DNA of 21,743 nucleotides, from the IMG/VR virus record IMGVR_UViG_3300032297_000402, positions 1 through 21,743 of that record, one strand, 5' to 3'. The stretch is from a virus. The notes under the pieces were generated by a model. That model saw nothing but the letters and a program-made list of their open reading frames with translations. It did no database searches and was not told where the DNA came from. Position numbers and translations under genes: made by a program. Of the stretch, positions 1-8,913 are shown one piece after another (the first letter of the stretch is position 1; each line of letters starts with the position of its first letter).

Positions 1-1386
1 ATCTGATGTAGAATCATAATTTTCATATCTTATTAGATTATAGAAATTATCATACTTGTCAGTCAGATAATAAAGTTTCTGTGGATCGTTTACGTTCACG
101 TCATAAGATCCAGGAACCCATCCTGATGCTCCTTCATAAAAGAATCTAACCCCTGTCTCACTACTTTGTAAATTGTTTACATTATTGTAATAATACCCAA
201 CGTTATTTCTTGATGGCTTTGGTAAATTATTATTACCTGCAGCATCTTTAAATCGATAAAAGAAATCTCCGTTTGAATATAGCTCTCCAAGATCATTCTT
301 AGAAACATAGCAACCAAAATATCTATTGATAGTATAAAGATCAGCATCTGGATCATTAAAAAGGAACTCTAAATTCAAAATATTTGAGCAGATGATCCCG
401 TTTCTCTCAAACCCTGATGTAACATAATCTTCGAAGTCAGATTGAACCGTAGATCCATTAGAATTAAGATACTGATTAAGAAGCTCACCTCTCTGTGTAA
501 GGACACCGTCTTTTATACTGGTACCGTTATAGTAAGTATAGGTATCATTCTGGAAAGAAAAATCTATCGGATATTCTCTGTATAATGGATCGTTAACTAT
601 ACCTCTAATATATTTACCAATCTGAGTTTCAGATCTAAGATCGAAAGTAGCAACGGTAGTTGCATACGGAAGTATCTTTGAATTAAAGAAGCTATTAACA
701 TCATTAACTTGACTTTGATACTTCAGTTCATTCATTTCAACAACCTTACCAGAACCAGAAATGATAGTGTACGATGGATATAAGCTATCGCCAGTAATAA
801 ACTCACCGGCTACATATTCAACAGGAACACCAGCATTATCAAATCCATAAGTTACAGTGAAAACTTCAGAGACCCCAGGATCTTGTACAAGTTTATATTG
901 AACCCCTGTAGATATCGTTGTCTGATTTGTTGAATAAGGGTAACTTAGGGGTTCGGGAATTTTAAAGATCACGAAGAATTCGGGTAATTCATCCCTTAAC
1001 CAAAGAGGCTGAAAATAAGAAAAGTTCTCTGTATAATTCCTATCTATTAATGTAGATGCACCAGCACCATAAAAGAAATCGTACTGGTCAGAGAATACCT
1101 CAACGGATTTGTTTTCCCCGTCGGTGAATTTACCAACATCAAATATTATATCATTAGGAACAGTTCCATCGAGGAAAAAATTATAAAGATCCTTCGAATA
1201 ACTATTCTCCCCAGATACGCTGTATTTCTTGTATTTACTTAAACTCAGTGTTGGATTTGCGTTCATTGAATTCAACCACACGTTGTCACTAGAGTCAATT
1301 GTAACCCTGACATTTCCAGTTAACTTTGGATTTGTTCTAAGTATTCCAAACGATGTGTTGTAGTCAAATAGTTTTATTTCTGCCAT
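1..1386 (-). CDS. Large phage virion protein of unknown function, N-terminal 462 aa (3' end outside window)
   Basis: The frame is open for exactly 462 codons from an ATG at 1386 to the window edge with no stop, so the gene is cut by the window, not broken. The protein starts MAEIKLFDYNTSFG and is rich in Asn, Tyr, Phe, Ser and Asp, with only short charged stretches. It has no signal peptide, no membrane segment and no catalytic motif I recognise. An aromatic stretch near residue 120 (YFQPLWLRDELPEFFVIF) is the most distinctive part. Composition and predicted beta character match the neighbouring baseplate/fibre proteins. It lies 27 bp after the 1195-aa gene on the same strand, so it is probably the next cistron of the late operon. 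The leader (GAATAAAGAA before ATG) has no Shine-Dalgarno sequence. A structural role is inferred from context only; I do not recognise the family. Confidence 0.85.
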   Translation of the reverse strand, partial: MAEIKLFDYNTSFGILRTNPKLTGNVRVTIDSSDNVWLNSMNANPTLSLSKYKKYSVSGENSYSKDLYNFFLDGTVPNDIIFDVGKFTDGENKSVEVFSDQYDFFYGAGASTLIDRNYTENFSYFQPLWLRDELPEFFVIFKIPEPLSYPYSTNQTTISTGVQYKLVQDPGVSEVFTVTYGFDNAGVPVEYVAGEFITGDSLYPSYTIISGSGKVVEMNELKYQSQVNDVNSFFNSKILPYATTVATFDLRSETQIGKYIRGIVNDPLYREYPIDFSFQNDTYTYYNGTSIKDGVLTQRGELLNQYLNSNGSTVQSDFEDYVTSGFERNGIICSNILNLEFLFNDPDADLYTINRYFGCYVSKNDLGELYSNGDFFYRFKDAAGNNNLPKPSRNNVGYYYNNVNNLQSSETGVRFFYEGASGWVPGSYDVNVNDPQKLYYLTDKYDNFYNLIRYENYDSTSD

Positions 1387-1413
1387 TTCTTTATTCTTTT
1401 CGGTCAAACATTA

Positions 1414-4400
1414 TTAGCCAACATTCACACTTGATGACGAGAAGTTAGGCGATGATAAATTATCATTTTTGTATTTACCTGTAATCTGAACATCGAAAGA
1501 GAAAGGACTTTGATTTCTAACTTGTATATCGATACCTATTTTTTTAGTGTACGAAATGTTGGTAGGATTGCCATCTGATCTAAATCCTCCAATATATCCA
1601 AGCTTATCTGTTGTTCTAAATTGGAAAACTAGAGGGAATGATATAGAATCACTTAATCCCTGCTTAACGTATTTAGAAGCAAGCTGTGTTGATCCTTCAA
1701 CCTGAATTGTAGAAGCAGTTGGTGTACCTAAGAAAACATATGCTCCACAGGTGTATCTACCAATTAGATATTGATCATCTTGAGTAAATCCTAATTTCTG
1801 AGGATACATTGCATCTTGTCTGGAAGCAGTTGCACCCTGTACGAAATCTGTTGTAACTACCTGATATCCGAGCCCTCTATATGAGTTTTGGATTGTTGTA
1901 TCCTGATAGAAGTAATCGGAATGTCTAAAATAAGGGTAGACCACAACGCCACCAGAAAAATCAGGTTTAACGAGATTCTCAAAAGAGAGACCTGTACTTA
2001 AAGCTGGGTGATCTTTGTGTATACAGAATTCGCTTAAAGTCCCATTACCTTCACCAGAGTAAGATCCTGTTGTTCCTGTTATTCCGCCATTCCAAACATT
2101 AGAGTTTGTTCCAGAAGCAGTAGGAACAGCAGTATCTGTAGGATCAAAAGGAAGTAACTGGCTTCCGTTTCTAGGAAGTCCTGAAGAATCCCCAGAATAA
2201 TCGTATGATGCTGAATATGAAGCAGGGACGTTATACAAATCAGTGTCCAAACCAACAGACTTCCATCTTGGATACATGAACTGACTGTTCGAGTTACCAG
2301 AAGCATAAGGAGGAGCTTGTCTATATAATTCAAATGAGTTATCGTTAGCACCACCTGTTGATCCAACCGGGATTATATCAGAGGTTGTTAATGATGTTAT
2401 CGAAATTGGAGTTTCACCATATCTAAGATTTGTTGCATAGCCTTCAGGTAAAGCATAAGTTGATGATGTACCAGCAAGTGTATCAAGGCCTCCAGGTAAA
2501 ACTGAGCATAGTTCAAGTATACCAGCGGAACTATTTGATATACGTATAGCTGGCTTAAACGTAACGATTTGACCAGCACCGGTAGTAGTTGGATTTAGAA
2601 CCTGCTCGTTAGTATATCCAGCGTTCAATAGGATCGAAGATCCGTTTGTAACAAGCTGTGCGTTACCTGATGAATCAACTATATAAACATCCAGCGTACC
2701 AACTGCATTTCCAACCGCTGCTCTTAGTGAGTTTATTTGGTCCTGAAGCTCTGTAAGTTTTTGGAACATATCCAGAGGAGATCCGGTCGTATCATAAAAT
2801 CCAGATGCAACAGAAGCAGCATCCATGTAATATGTTTTATTTCCTGCAGTAAACTGTTTTGATAAAAGTCCATCAACACCCTTAGCACTCAAATCCTGTT
2901 GGATCTGTAAAACAGCTAAATCCTTAAGGTTGTTATTAACTGCTGCCGCTGGTGTTTGTGTGCTTTCAGTTGCAGGGAAAGAAATGACCACTGGTGTTGA
3001 GAAATCTGACATTGTCGGATTATCTGGCCAGCCAGCCTCTGAGATAGATCTAATCCTAATCTCAACCTTTTCACCCTTCGTAATTGGAATATCCAGCTGA
3101 TTTATATTTACAGCATCAGCATTATCTGTTGCCTCTGGAGCCCAAATGTATGTACCGCTATTAGGATCATACACTTTCTTTCTTAATTCAGACTTAATCT
3201 CGTTCCAGTTGCTAAAAGCAGCAGTTTTTTCTTGACCGTTATTGTCAAGAAACTTTAACTGATCCACAGATGGTGAAGCACCAGAGTCACTTAAATACCT
3301 GTATTGTATCAGGAACTGTACGACATGCTGAGCTCCAGTAACAGGGCTTTCTTTTGGAGCAGGAATTGGCCAAAATCCTCTAACTCTATATTTAGGATCA
3401 GCGATCAATTGTGGTGCTGATTGTGATAAAGTTGTTATATCATTAACAACAGATGTTAATAACTGTTGTTTTTGAACTCTCTGCTCAGTTAAAGAATTAA
3501 GGTTAGCTGATAACGCCTGAACGTTGTTACTAGTAGTCGTTGAAGCCTGCACAGACCCGTTAGTTGCAGGAGATATTGAGCTTATCGAAGAATTTGATAA
3601 ATTTGATGTTGGTAGAGCAGAACTCGATGAAGAATTTATTTGAGTCCTAGTTTTCGATATCGAAGCATCAAGCTGAGATATCTCAGACTGTAACGTAGCT
3701 TTTAGAGCAATTTTGTCATTTAAGGTCTGTACATCAGTTCCTTGTGTCAATTGTTTGTTGATCTGAACTACACTAAAATTACTCTCAGCAACAACAGGAG
3801 CTGATGGCAAAAGACCGTTGATGGCATTTATTTTTTTCTCCTTAGCCATTCCTAAGAATATCTGTCCAAGATCTGCTACAGAAGTCAAATAAAATTGCTC
3901 CAAGGTCTGAACTCCGAAGTCTGTATTTATTCTAAGTTCGTTACTGAATATAACTATACCAGGAGACCATGTAGAAGCAACAACGTTATAATTGTCGTCA
4001 ATCTTCTTGAAGAAAATACCTTGTCTTTCATCAAATCCAACGTTAACCTCTACGTATCTAGAATTAAATTGGGTAGATAATAGGGTTAAAGAATTAGTTC
4101 CTATATTAACTGGTTGATATCCAGATGTTCTTTTGAGCTGTACCGATGTCTCGTCGATATTAATAGCTGTTATTTGATATCTAGATCCATCCTCAGTGAG
4201 AAGAACATTACCAACAGCAAGTGTTTTACCATCAGTAATATTAGAAGAAGTATCCGTATAATTTACGGTGTTCAATTTGTAATTTCTTCTAGTTTCTGCT
4301 GTCTGTTGTCCATTAGCACTAGTAACAGTAACAACGTCGTCGTAATAAGATAAAACCCCAAAATTACCCTTGTTTCTTATAGTTCTTAATGGTAGATCAA

Positions 4401-5001
4401 GATTATCCTCATCAACGAAGTAAATTATTCCGTTATCCGTTAATGCTTGAATAAAATCTTGTTCACTAATATCATTTCTTCCTTTAAGGTTGCTATCGAA
4501 ATAAGCCTTTTTTTCGTCAGTGTCAGTGTTAGCTATTATCCTTTTTACTCTGATTCGATCAGCATCATCAGGTAATTGACCTGTTACGTCTATACTGACA
4601 TAAAGTAAAGGAGAAAGGAAACTTTCAAAAAACCAATTGTCCCTCGTTGAGAAAGTGCTTGGTACTTGAAGATTTACAAGAGGTGTTGGGTCTTTTAAAG
4701 GCTGAGATCTGTAAACCTGAGAATATGTACCATCAGGGTTTCTTACAGTTGCAAAATTATCACCAAGTCCGGCTAAAGACTGTATATTAGAATCCAATCT
4801 CTGGATCTGACTTCTGAGATACCCGTAAGCAGGGATATTAGCGTAAGCAGGTAATCCTGCTTCATCTAACATCTCTATTTGTACGCTATCATTGGTTGAA
4901 GTTGCAACCTCGTTCAAGCCGTTAATTATCTCAATAGAATTTTTTTGTAGTCTTAAAAACTGAGCTACTAAGGAGCTAATAGAATTCTGAGTTGCTGACA
5001 T
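1414..5001 (-). CDS. Large phage structural protein with coiled coils and a fibronectin-III-like domain
   Basis: This 1195-aa protein has no enzyme motif. Residues 1-80 are largely helical. Residues about 415-457 (NDKIALKATLQSEISQLDAS) and 490-528 look like coiled coils, separated by a Ser-rich linker at about 457-485. Residues about 535-680 look like a fibronectin-III/Ig-type beta domain, ending in the strand pattern KVEIRIRSISEAGWP followed by FSTPVVISFP. A short helical segment at 740-768 precedes a Gly/Ser/Thr/Tyr-rich C-terminal region of about 430 aa. Coiled coil plus beta tip is the usual plan of trimeric tail fibres and baseplate spokes, so a fibre or baseplate-peripheral role is likely, but the family is not recognised. 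It sits 17 bp after the 736-aa gene, in the same direction. The leader is AAGAAAATAAG with no Shine-Dalgarno sequence. Two G-x-T-G motifs occur, near residues 890 and 973. Confidence 0.87.
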   Translation of the reverse strand: MSATQNSISSLVAQFLRLQKNSIEIINGLNEVATSTNDSVQIEMLDEAGLPAYANIPAYGYLRSQIQRLDSNIQSLAGLGDNFATVRNPDGTYSQVYRSQPLKDPTPLVNLQVPSTFSTRDNWFFESFLSPLLYVSIDVTGQLPDDADRIRVKRIIANTDTDEKKAYFDSNLKGRNDISEQDFIQALTDNGIIYFVDEDNLDLPLRTIRNKGNFGVLSYYDDVVTVTSANGQQTAETRRNYKLNTVNYTDTSSNITDGKTLAVGNVLLTEDGSRYQITAINIDETSVQLKRTSGYQPVNIGTNSLTLLSTQFNSRYVEVNVGFDERQGIFFKKIDDNYNVVASTWSPGIVIFSNELRINTDFGVQTLEQFYLTSVADLGQIFLGMAKEKKINAINGLLPSAPVVAESNFSVVQINKQLTQGTDVQTLNDKIALKATLQSEISQLDASISKTRTQINSSSSSALPTSNLSNSSISSISPATNGSVQASTTTSNNVQALSANLNSLTEQRVQKQQLLTSVVNDITTLSQSAPQLIADPKYRVRGFWPIPAPKESPVTGAQHVVQFLIQYRYLSDSGASPSVDQLKFLDNNGQEKTAAFSNWNEIKSELRKKVYDPNSGTYIWAPEATDNADAVNINQLDIPITKGEKVEIRIRSISEAGWPDNPTMSDFSTPVVISFPATESTQTPAAAVNNNLKDLAVLQIQQDLSAKGVDGLLSKQFTAGNKTYYMDAASVASGFYDTTGSPLDMFQKLTELQDQINSLRAAVGNAVGTLDVYIVDSSGNAQLVTNGSSILLNAGYTNEQVLNPTTTGAGQIVTFKPAIRISNSSAGILELCSVLPGGLDTLAGTSSTYALPEGYATNLRYGETPISITSLTTSDIIPVGSTGGANDNSFELYRQAPPYASGNSNSQFMYPRWKSVGLDTDLYNVPASYSASYDYSGDSSGLPRNGSQLLPFDPTDTAVPTASGTNSNVWNGGITGTTGSYSGEGNGTLSEFCIHKDHPALSTGLSFENLVKPDFSGGVVVYPYFRHSDYFYQDTTIQNSYRGLGYQVVTTDFVQGATASRQDAMYPQKLGFTQDDQYLIGRYTCGAYVFLGTPTASTIQVEGSTQLASKYVKQGLSDSISFPLVFQFRTTDKLGYIGGFRSDGNPTNISYTKKIGIDIQVRNQSPFSFDVQITGKYKNDNLSSPNFSSSSVNVG

Positions 5002-5018
5002 CTTATTTTCTTAAAATT

Positions 5019-7229
5019 TTATGCATTGTTAGTTAAGCTTTTTCCAACTATATCTACTTGGAAAGTTAATGTGTTAAAGTCGATACAAACGATCTCGATT
5101 ACTGGCATATAATCATAACTAGCGATATCTGAATCAACCAGAGATATTATAAGATCCGAATAAGCAACATTAGATGGGTTACCTATTGGATATTTACCTA
5201 ATGAGTTAGTTACGAAATTAATGTTAAAGTCCCCAGGAATTATTTGATCACCAAAGCTAAATCTAAACACCTGTCCTGTTTTCCAATTAACCACGTTATC
5301 ATTAATTCTAATGACCATATCTTGAACAAGTGTAATAGGAGTTCCATCGTTTATGTGTTTAACATAATTTCCAAAATTTCTTAGCTCTACTGTATTCGGA
5401 GATGAATTTTGGAGAGTTATTACACCCATATTTGCTCCGATGTTGTAATCCTGGTTGTTGTTAGCTATCGTGAGTTGGTTAGGAACGCTTCTGTCTACGA
5501 TTATTCCGTTACCTTGTCTAATCAAATCAAGATTGTATGAAATCTCGACAGAGGTTTCGTTGTTAATAATAGCTCTGATAAGCTCATAGTTCTGGTTTAT
5601 TAGTCCCATAACAGCCTGAGTGTTATTAAACAGAGCTTGGTTAGCCGCGTATGAAGCTTCAAGATTGTCTATCCTATTATTTAGAACAATCGAAGTATTA
5701 GACGAAAGTAGTAAGTTCTCTATATTAGAAACTCTTTCCTCCAATGAAGCATACGTTGTTGCCGTATTATTTAAAGTTGAAGAAGCATCCTGAAGAACGT
5801 TCATTGCGTCCATAAACATAGTTAACGAGAATGGAGAATAATCGTTAATAGCTTGTTCTACTCCAGTTTGGTCTATATCAACATCGAATTTAATATTAAG
5901 CTTAAGACCGTAAGAGTTACCGTTAAGTTTAGTTACAATATTAGGCTTGTATTTTTGGAATGTTGGTATTGAGTAAATTCCACTTCCAGTTGTTTGTACG
6001 TCGTCCAAGAAAAGGACACCATAAAGGTTAGTAGCTGAATCCGCTGGTACAGCTGGATCATATACATCATAATAAACTAAAACACAGTTGAATTCGAAAT
6101 CAGAAGATATAGAAGTTGAGTTGAATTCCTCGATAGTAGAAATTGAGGGGTCATCTATGATTTGTTTATATGAATTTGGATCGAAATCAATACCAACAGA
6201 ATCCAATTTAGTTCTAACATATTGTTGGTATCCGTTACCACCAGTTGCACCGTTATAAGATTTAGCAAGGATCAATGCGGTAGGATCAGTAAAAGAAGAA
6301 TCAGTAAAGTAAGTGTCCGCAGTATCTCTTGGACTGTACCAGTTACCAGATCCAGTAGACCCGTTTGTAGTGTCCTCGTAGGTAACACTAGGAGATCCTA
6401 ATACATCATCATCAAAAATAGCAAGGTTAGTGAGACCGCTTGGATTTAATTCATCATACGATCTTCCAGTAAGATACTCGTCATCAAGGGGATCTACTGG
6501 ATTATTTGTCCATTGATAATCAGGATAATAGTTCTCGTCAACTACATTCTTAAATAAAACCGTTGGAGTATTACCATCTTTAGTAGGTACATGCACATAA
6601 ACCTCCGAATATGTGTTATTGTTATTCTTAACTGAGTTAACTATATCGAGGTTACCTAGATATTGAACCACCCTATTATATGTAGAGCCTGAAAGACCAA
6701 AAGATCCAGTACCTCCTGTTGGATCACCCTCAACATATCTTTTTTGTGTTACTGGTAGATCGTTAACTGTTGTCACGATATTCTGGTTTAGAGCAGAAGA
6801 AACCTGAGACGAGCTTGCTGGTTGATATCTTATTGCTCCAAGCTCTTTTAACCATTTAAAAAATACCCTCTCTGAGACATTCTGTTTCAGAGAAGAATTA
6901 TAAGCATCCGAACTTAGTATAGTTGTTTCTAGATTCAAACAATAGCTTTGAAAGCTCTGAGAAAAATCAACATTTGCATTTCCAGTAATAATATTACCAG
7001 CACTAGTTGCTTTATCTAAGAAAGCACTGTCAGGAGCGTTAAGCTTAATACTATTACCAAGTGGATCACCGGAATTTATTTCGGGGATATTTAATAAAGC
7101 AAACTTTGAGAATTTGAACTTATTAACCGAATTATTGAACGTAAAAGACAAATCTTCAGCAGCAGAGGAGAAAGCGTAAAACGTTCCACCCTGAATTTGA
7201 AGGGGTCTTATAAATGGAGTTTTTGCCAT
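5019..7229 (-). CDS. Phage virion structural protein with central coiled coil (fibre/baseplate type)
   Basis: The protein has 736 aa. Residues 1-460 are mixed beta, Asn/Ser/Asp-rich, with three G-x-T-G motifs (about 172, 291 and 327). Residues about 470-560 form a long helical region with heptad-like hydrophobic spacing (TTYASLEERVSNIENLL, then VLNNRIDNLEASYA), typical of a trimeric coiled-coil stalk. Residues 560-736 are again beta-rich, with LIRQGNGIIVDRSVPNQLTI and NWKTGQVFRFSFGDQI as distinctive strings. There is no signal peptide, membrane segment or enzymatic motif. The fold plan suggests a trimeric fibre or baseplate appendage, but I cannot name the family. The gene starts 19 bp after the stop of the 299-aa gene. 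That gap (minus strand TATAAAAAAACTAGATTA) is A-rich and lacks a Shine-Dalgarno sequence. Confidence 0.87.
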   Translation of the reverse strand: MAKTPFIRPLQIQGGTFYAFSSAAEDLSFTFNNSVNKFKFSKFALLNIPEINSGDPLGNSIKLNAPDSAFLDKATSAGNIITGNANVDFSQSFQSYCLNLETTILSSDAYNSSLKQNVSERVFFKWLKELGAIRYQPASSSQVSSALNQNIVTTVNDLPVTQKRYVEGDPTGGTGSFGLSGSTYNRVVQYLGNLDIVNSVKNNNNTYSEVYVHVPTKDGNTPTVLFKNVVDENYYPDYQWTNNPVDPLDDEYLTGRSYDELNPSGLTNLAIFDDDVLGSPSVTYEDTTNGSTGSGNWYSPRDTADTYFTDSSFTDPTALILAKSYNGATGGNGYQQYVRTKLDSVGIDFDPNSYKQIIDDPSISTIEEFNSTSISSDFEFNCVLVYYDVYDPAVPADSATNLYGVLFLDDVQTTGSGIYSIPTFQKYKPNIVTKLNGNSYGLKLNIKFDVDIDQTGVEQAINDYSPFSLTMFMDAMNVLQDASSTLNNTATTYASLEERVSNIENLLLSSNTSIVLNNRIDNLEASYAANQALFNNTQAVMGLINQNYELIRAIINNETSVEISYNLDLIRQGNGIIVDRSVPNQLTIANNNQDYNIGANMGVITLQNSSPNTVELRNFGNYVKHINDGTPITLVQDMVIRINDNVVNWKTGQVFRFSFGDQIIPGDFNINFVTNSLGKYPIGNPSNVAYSDLIISLVDSDIASYDYMPVIEIVCIDFNTLTFQVDIVGKSLTNNA

Positions 7230-7248
7230 TTAATCTAGTTTTTTTATA

Positions 7249-8148
7249 TTAAGACCAAGACATATTAGTTGCAGATAGAACCACCCATGATCCTTCTTGT
7301 GATCCTGTTCCCTTTCCTACTCTAGGTTCCCATTGCAACTGTATAGAAGACTGATAAGGTTTCCCTGCATCTACTGTTATACCAGTAGAAGGGAAAGCCC
7401 CATAAGAAGAAGATGTATTGAATCCAGTGTAGTTTGATCCTTGTATACCAGTTTTAATGCTTCCAGCGGATGCCTCTGTGTTAACGATCGTAATTCTAAG
7501 ACCAGCTGGTAGATTAGAAGCAGTAGCTCCAGTACCACCAACACTCATATAGAATCCAGAAGAGCATTGAGCATAAATAACATCCTCCTGTCCAGTTATT
7601 GCGTATGGGCTACCACTACTTGTAGCAAGACCTCCACCACCGCCTGTTGCTGACTGTGGAAATGCTGTACCTGCAGTAGCTCCAGTTACAACTACAGAAT
7701 TCTGAGATATGATATTACCCCCGTAAATTCCATTTATTGCTCCGAGAGTCATTGACCTATTTAAATAAGTAGCACCATTTAGATTTGTGTTACCTGTAAA
7801 AGTAGCAGTTCCAGATTGGGTTAATGTTCCTGACAAAGTGAAAGCACCGCTTCCTGTTAGAGTTGTTGTTGATAAGCTTGCAAATGAACCCGCTCCATTA
7901 GAAAGAATTTGAGCTAATGCTGTTCCACCGCTAGGAACTATGATTTGGTCAAATTTTCCAGTTTTAGCTGATACTCTACCAGTTGAAGCTGATGAGATAT
8001 CAAGTATTCCATTTACTGAATCTATGTTAAATGTAGTAGAATACGCATTAATCCAATTCTCTAAAAGAAGGAAATTTGAATTGATTGTAGTCCTAGATGC
8101 AGAAATCGAATCGGATCCGAGTATTGATGTTGTACTAACTGATGCCAT
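7249..8148 (-). CDS. Tail-fibre-like / virion surface protein, Gly-Ser-Thr-rich
   Basis: This is a 299-aa protein. Residues 1-35 (SASRTTINSNFLLLENWINA) form a likely N-terminal helix, possibly a virion-attachment or trimerising segment. Residues about 96-145 are a regular Thr/Ser/Gly pattern with a period near six (LTGSGAFTLSGTLTQSGTAT), as in stacked beta-turn or triple-beta-helix fibres. A poly-Gly stretch lies at 169-173. Residues 185-299 look like a compact beta domain ending in Trp-Ser. No enzyme motif is present. It is the first minus-strand gene after the phoH interruption, so it either has its own promoter in the 66-bp divergent gap or depends on read-through antisense to phoH. The leader ATACTTAAAAA has no Shine-Dalgarno sequence. 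The fibre assignment rests on composition and repeats only. Confidence 0.87.
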   Translation of the reverse strand: MASVSTTSILGSDSISASRTTINSNFLLLENWINAYSTTFNIDSVNGILDISSASTGRVSAKTGKFDQIIVPSGGTALAQILSNGAGSFASLSTTTLTGSGAFTLSGTLTQSGTATFTGNTNLNGATYLNRSMTLGAINGIYGGNIISQNSVVVTGATAGTAFPQSATGGGGGLATSSGSPYAITGQEDVIYAQCSSGFYMSVGGTGATASNLPAGLRITIVNTEASAGSIKTGIQGSNYTGFNTSSSYGAFPSTGITVDAGKPYQSSIQLQWEPRVGKGTGSQEGSWVVLSATNMSWS

Positions 8149-8214
8149 TTTTTAAGTATTTTTTGATTTCTTATATTTTGAAATATATATCACATCATTT
8201 TCAAACATTAAAAT
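8149..8214. promoter_or_regulatory. Divergent AT-rich intergenic region between phoH and the fibre-like gene
   Basis: This 66-bp gap, almost entirely A/T, is the only place in the window where two genes start back to back. It must hold the phoH promoter and may hold one for the leftward genes. No clean sigma-70 or T4-late (TATAAATA) box is present. On the plus strand TATATTTTG is near the Bacteroidota -7 consensus TAnnTTTG, with one extra T. On the minus strand TATATTTC matches it in all but the last base, but the nearest upstream TTTG is about 14 bp away, closer than the usual 19-21 bp. A TTTGAAA/TTTCAAA dyad lies inside. The promoter role is inference. Confidence 0.5.
8177..8205. repeat. 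7-bp inverted repeat (TTTGAAA-N15-TTTCAAA) in the divergent gap
   Basis: The arms are 8177-8183 and 8199-8205, with the axis near 8191 and a centre-to-centre distance of 22 bp, about two helical turns. It ends 9 bp before the phoH start codon. The geometry would suit a dimeric regulator, but 7-bp arms in such AT-rich DNA can easily arise by chance. Function is unproven. Confidence 0.35.
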
Positions 8215-8913
8215 ATGCCAGTAGGAAAAAGCAAGCTAACTAAAAGGGATTTCAATCAAATTTCTCTTTCACCGAAACAGAAAGAGTATTCTGATGCAAT
8301 CATCAATAACACAATAACATTTTGCTGGGGACCAGCAGGAAGTTCTAAAACATTCTCAGCTTGCTACACAGCTTTGCAATTACTTGCAAGAAACGAGGTC
8401 CAAAAGATCATTTTAACAAAACCGATTCAGGAGTCAGGAGAAAAGCTGGGAAGCTTGCCAGGAGACGTTTCTGAAAAGATCAGTCCTTTTATGGAGAGCT
8501 TCTTAATAACGATGGAAAAAATAATATCAAAAGAGAAGCTAGGACAATTGATCAACGACAAATCAATCGAGTTTAGACCCCTTGCTTATATGAGAGGAGC
8601 AACTTTCGATGATACAGTAATGATATTGGACGAGGCACAAAACTGTGACATGAAGCAAATAATGCTTTACACTACAAGGATGGGCAATGGATCAAAAGCT
8701 ATTATAGCGGGTGATGTTACCCAACATGATATTTCACACGAGAAAGTAGCTCTACCAATCTTCATAGATATTATGAAAGGAATCGAATCTATAGCCTCTG
8801 TCCAATTTGGTGAGGAGGACATAGTAAGATCTAAGATTCTTAAGGAAATTGTAAAAAGGTACGAGGCATGGAAATACCAAGACAAGCACACTTCCTCGAA
8901 TAAAAAGAATTAG
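8215..8913 (+). CDS. phoH: PhoH-like P-loop ATPase
   Basis: This 232-aa protein has the PhoH-family layout (PF02562). A Walker A loop GPAGSSKT is at residues 39-46. Walker B with the family signature ILDEAQN is at 137-143. A TTRMGNGSKAIIAGDVTQHD block covers 153-172. A C-terminal RSKILKEIVKRYE segment matches the usual family ending. PhoH-like proteins bind and hydrolyse ATP and are linked to RNA metabolism; they are frequent in large marine and freshwater phages, and their phage role is unsettled. The canonical glycine before the Walker A lysine (GPAGTGKT) is serine 44 here. It is the only plus-strand gene in the window, inserted within a leftward structural cluster. Its TAG stop (8911-8913) overlaps the TAA of the convergent 1213-aa gene (8910-8912 read on the minus strand). 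The leader CATTAAAAT has no Shine-Dalgarno sequence. Confidence 0.95.
   Translation: MPVGKSKLTKRDFNQISLSPKQKEYSDAIINNTITFCWGPAGSSKTFSACYTALQLLARNEVQKIILTKPIQESGEKLGSLPGDVSEKISPFMESFLITMEKIISKEKLGQLINDKSIEFRPLAYMRGATFDDTVMILDEAQNCDMKQIMLYTTRMGNGSKAIIAGDVTQHDISHEKVALPIFIDIMKGIESIASVQFGEEDIVRSKILKEIVKRYEAWKYQDKHTSSNKKN

Noticed and set aside
3895-4353. Two plus-strand ORFs of 61 and 79 aa
   Set aside because: They lie antisense within the 1195-aa gene, have Cys/Ser/Ile-rich improbable composition and no leader or family features.
7230-7248. T4-type late promoter upstream of the 736-aa gene (TATAAAAA on the minus strand)
   Set aside because: It departs from TATAAATA, lies only about 10-17 bp from the ATG and is in very AT-rich DNA, so it cannot be separated from chance.
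7940-8155. Plus-strand 71-aa ORF running towards phoH
   Set aside because: It is antisense to the start of the 299-aa gene, and its sequence mirrors that coding strand; it has no recognisable features.
8667-8891. Minus-strand 74-aa ORF within phoH
   Set aside because: It is a shadow of the well-supported PhoH-like frame.
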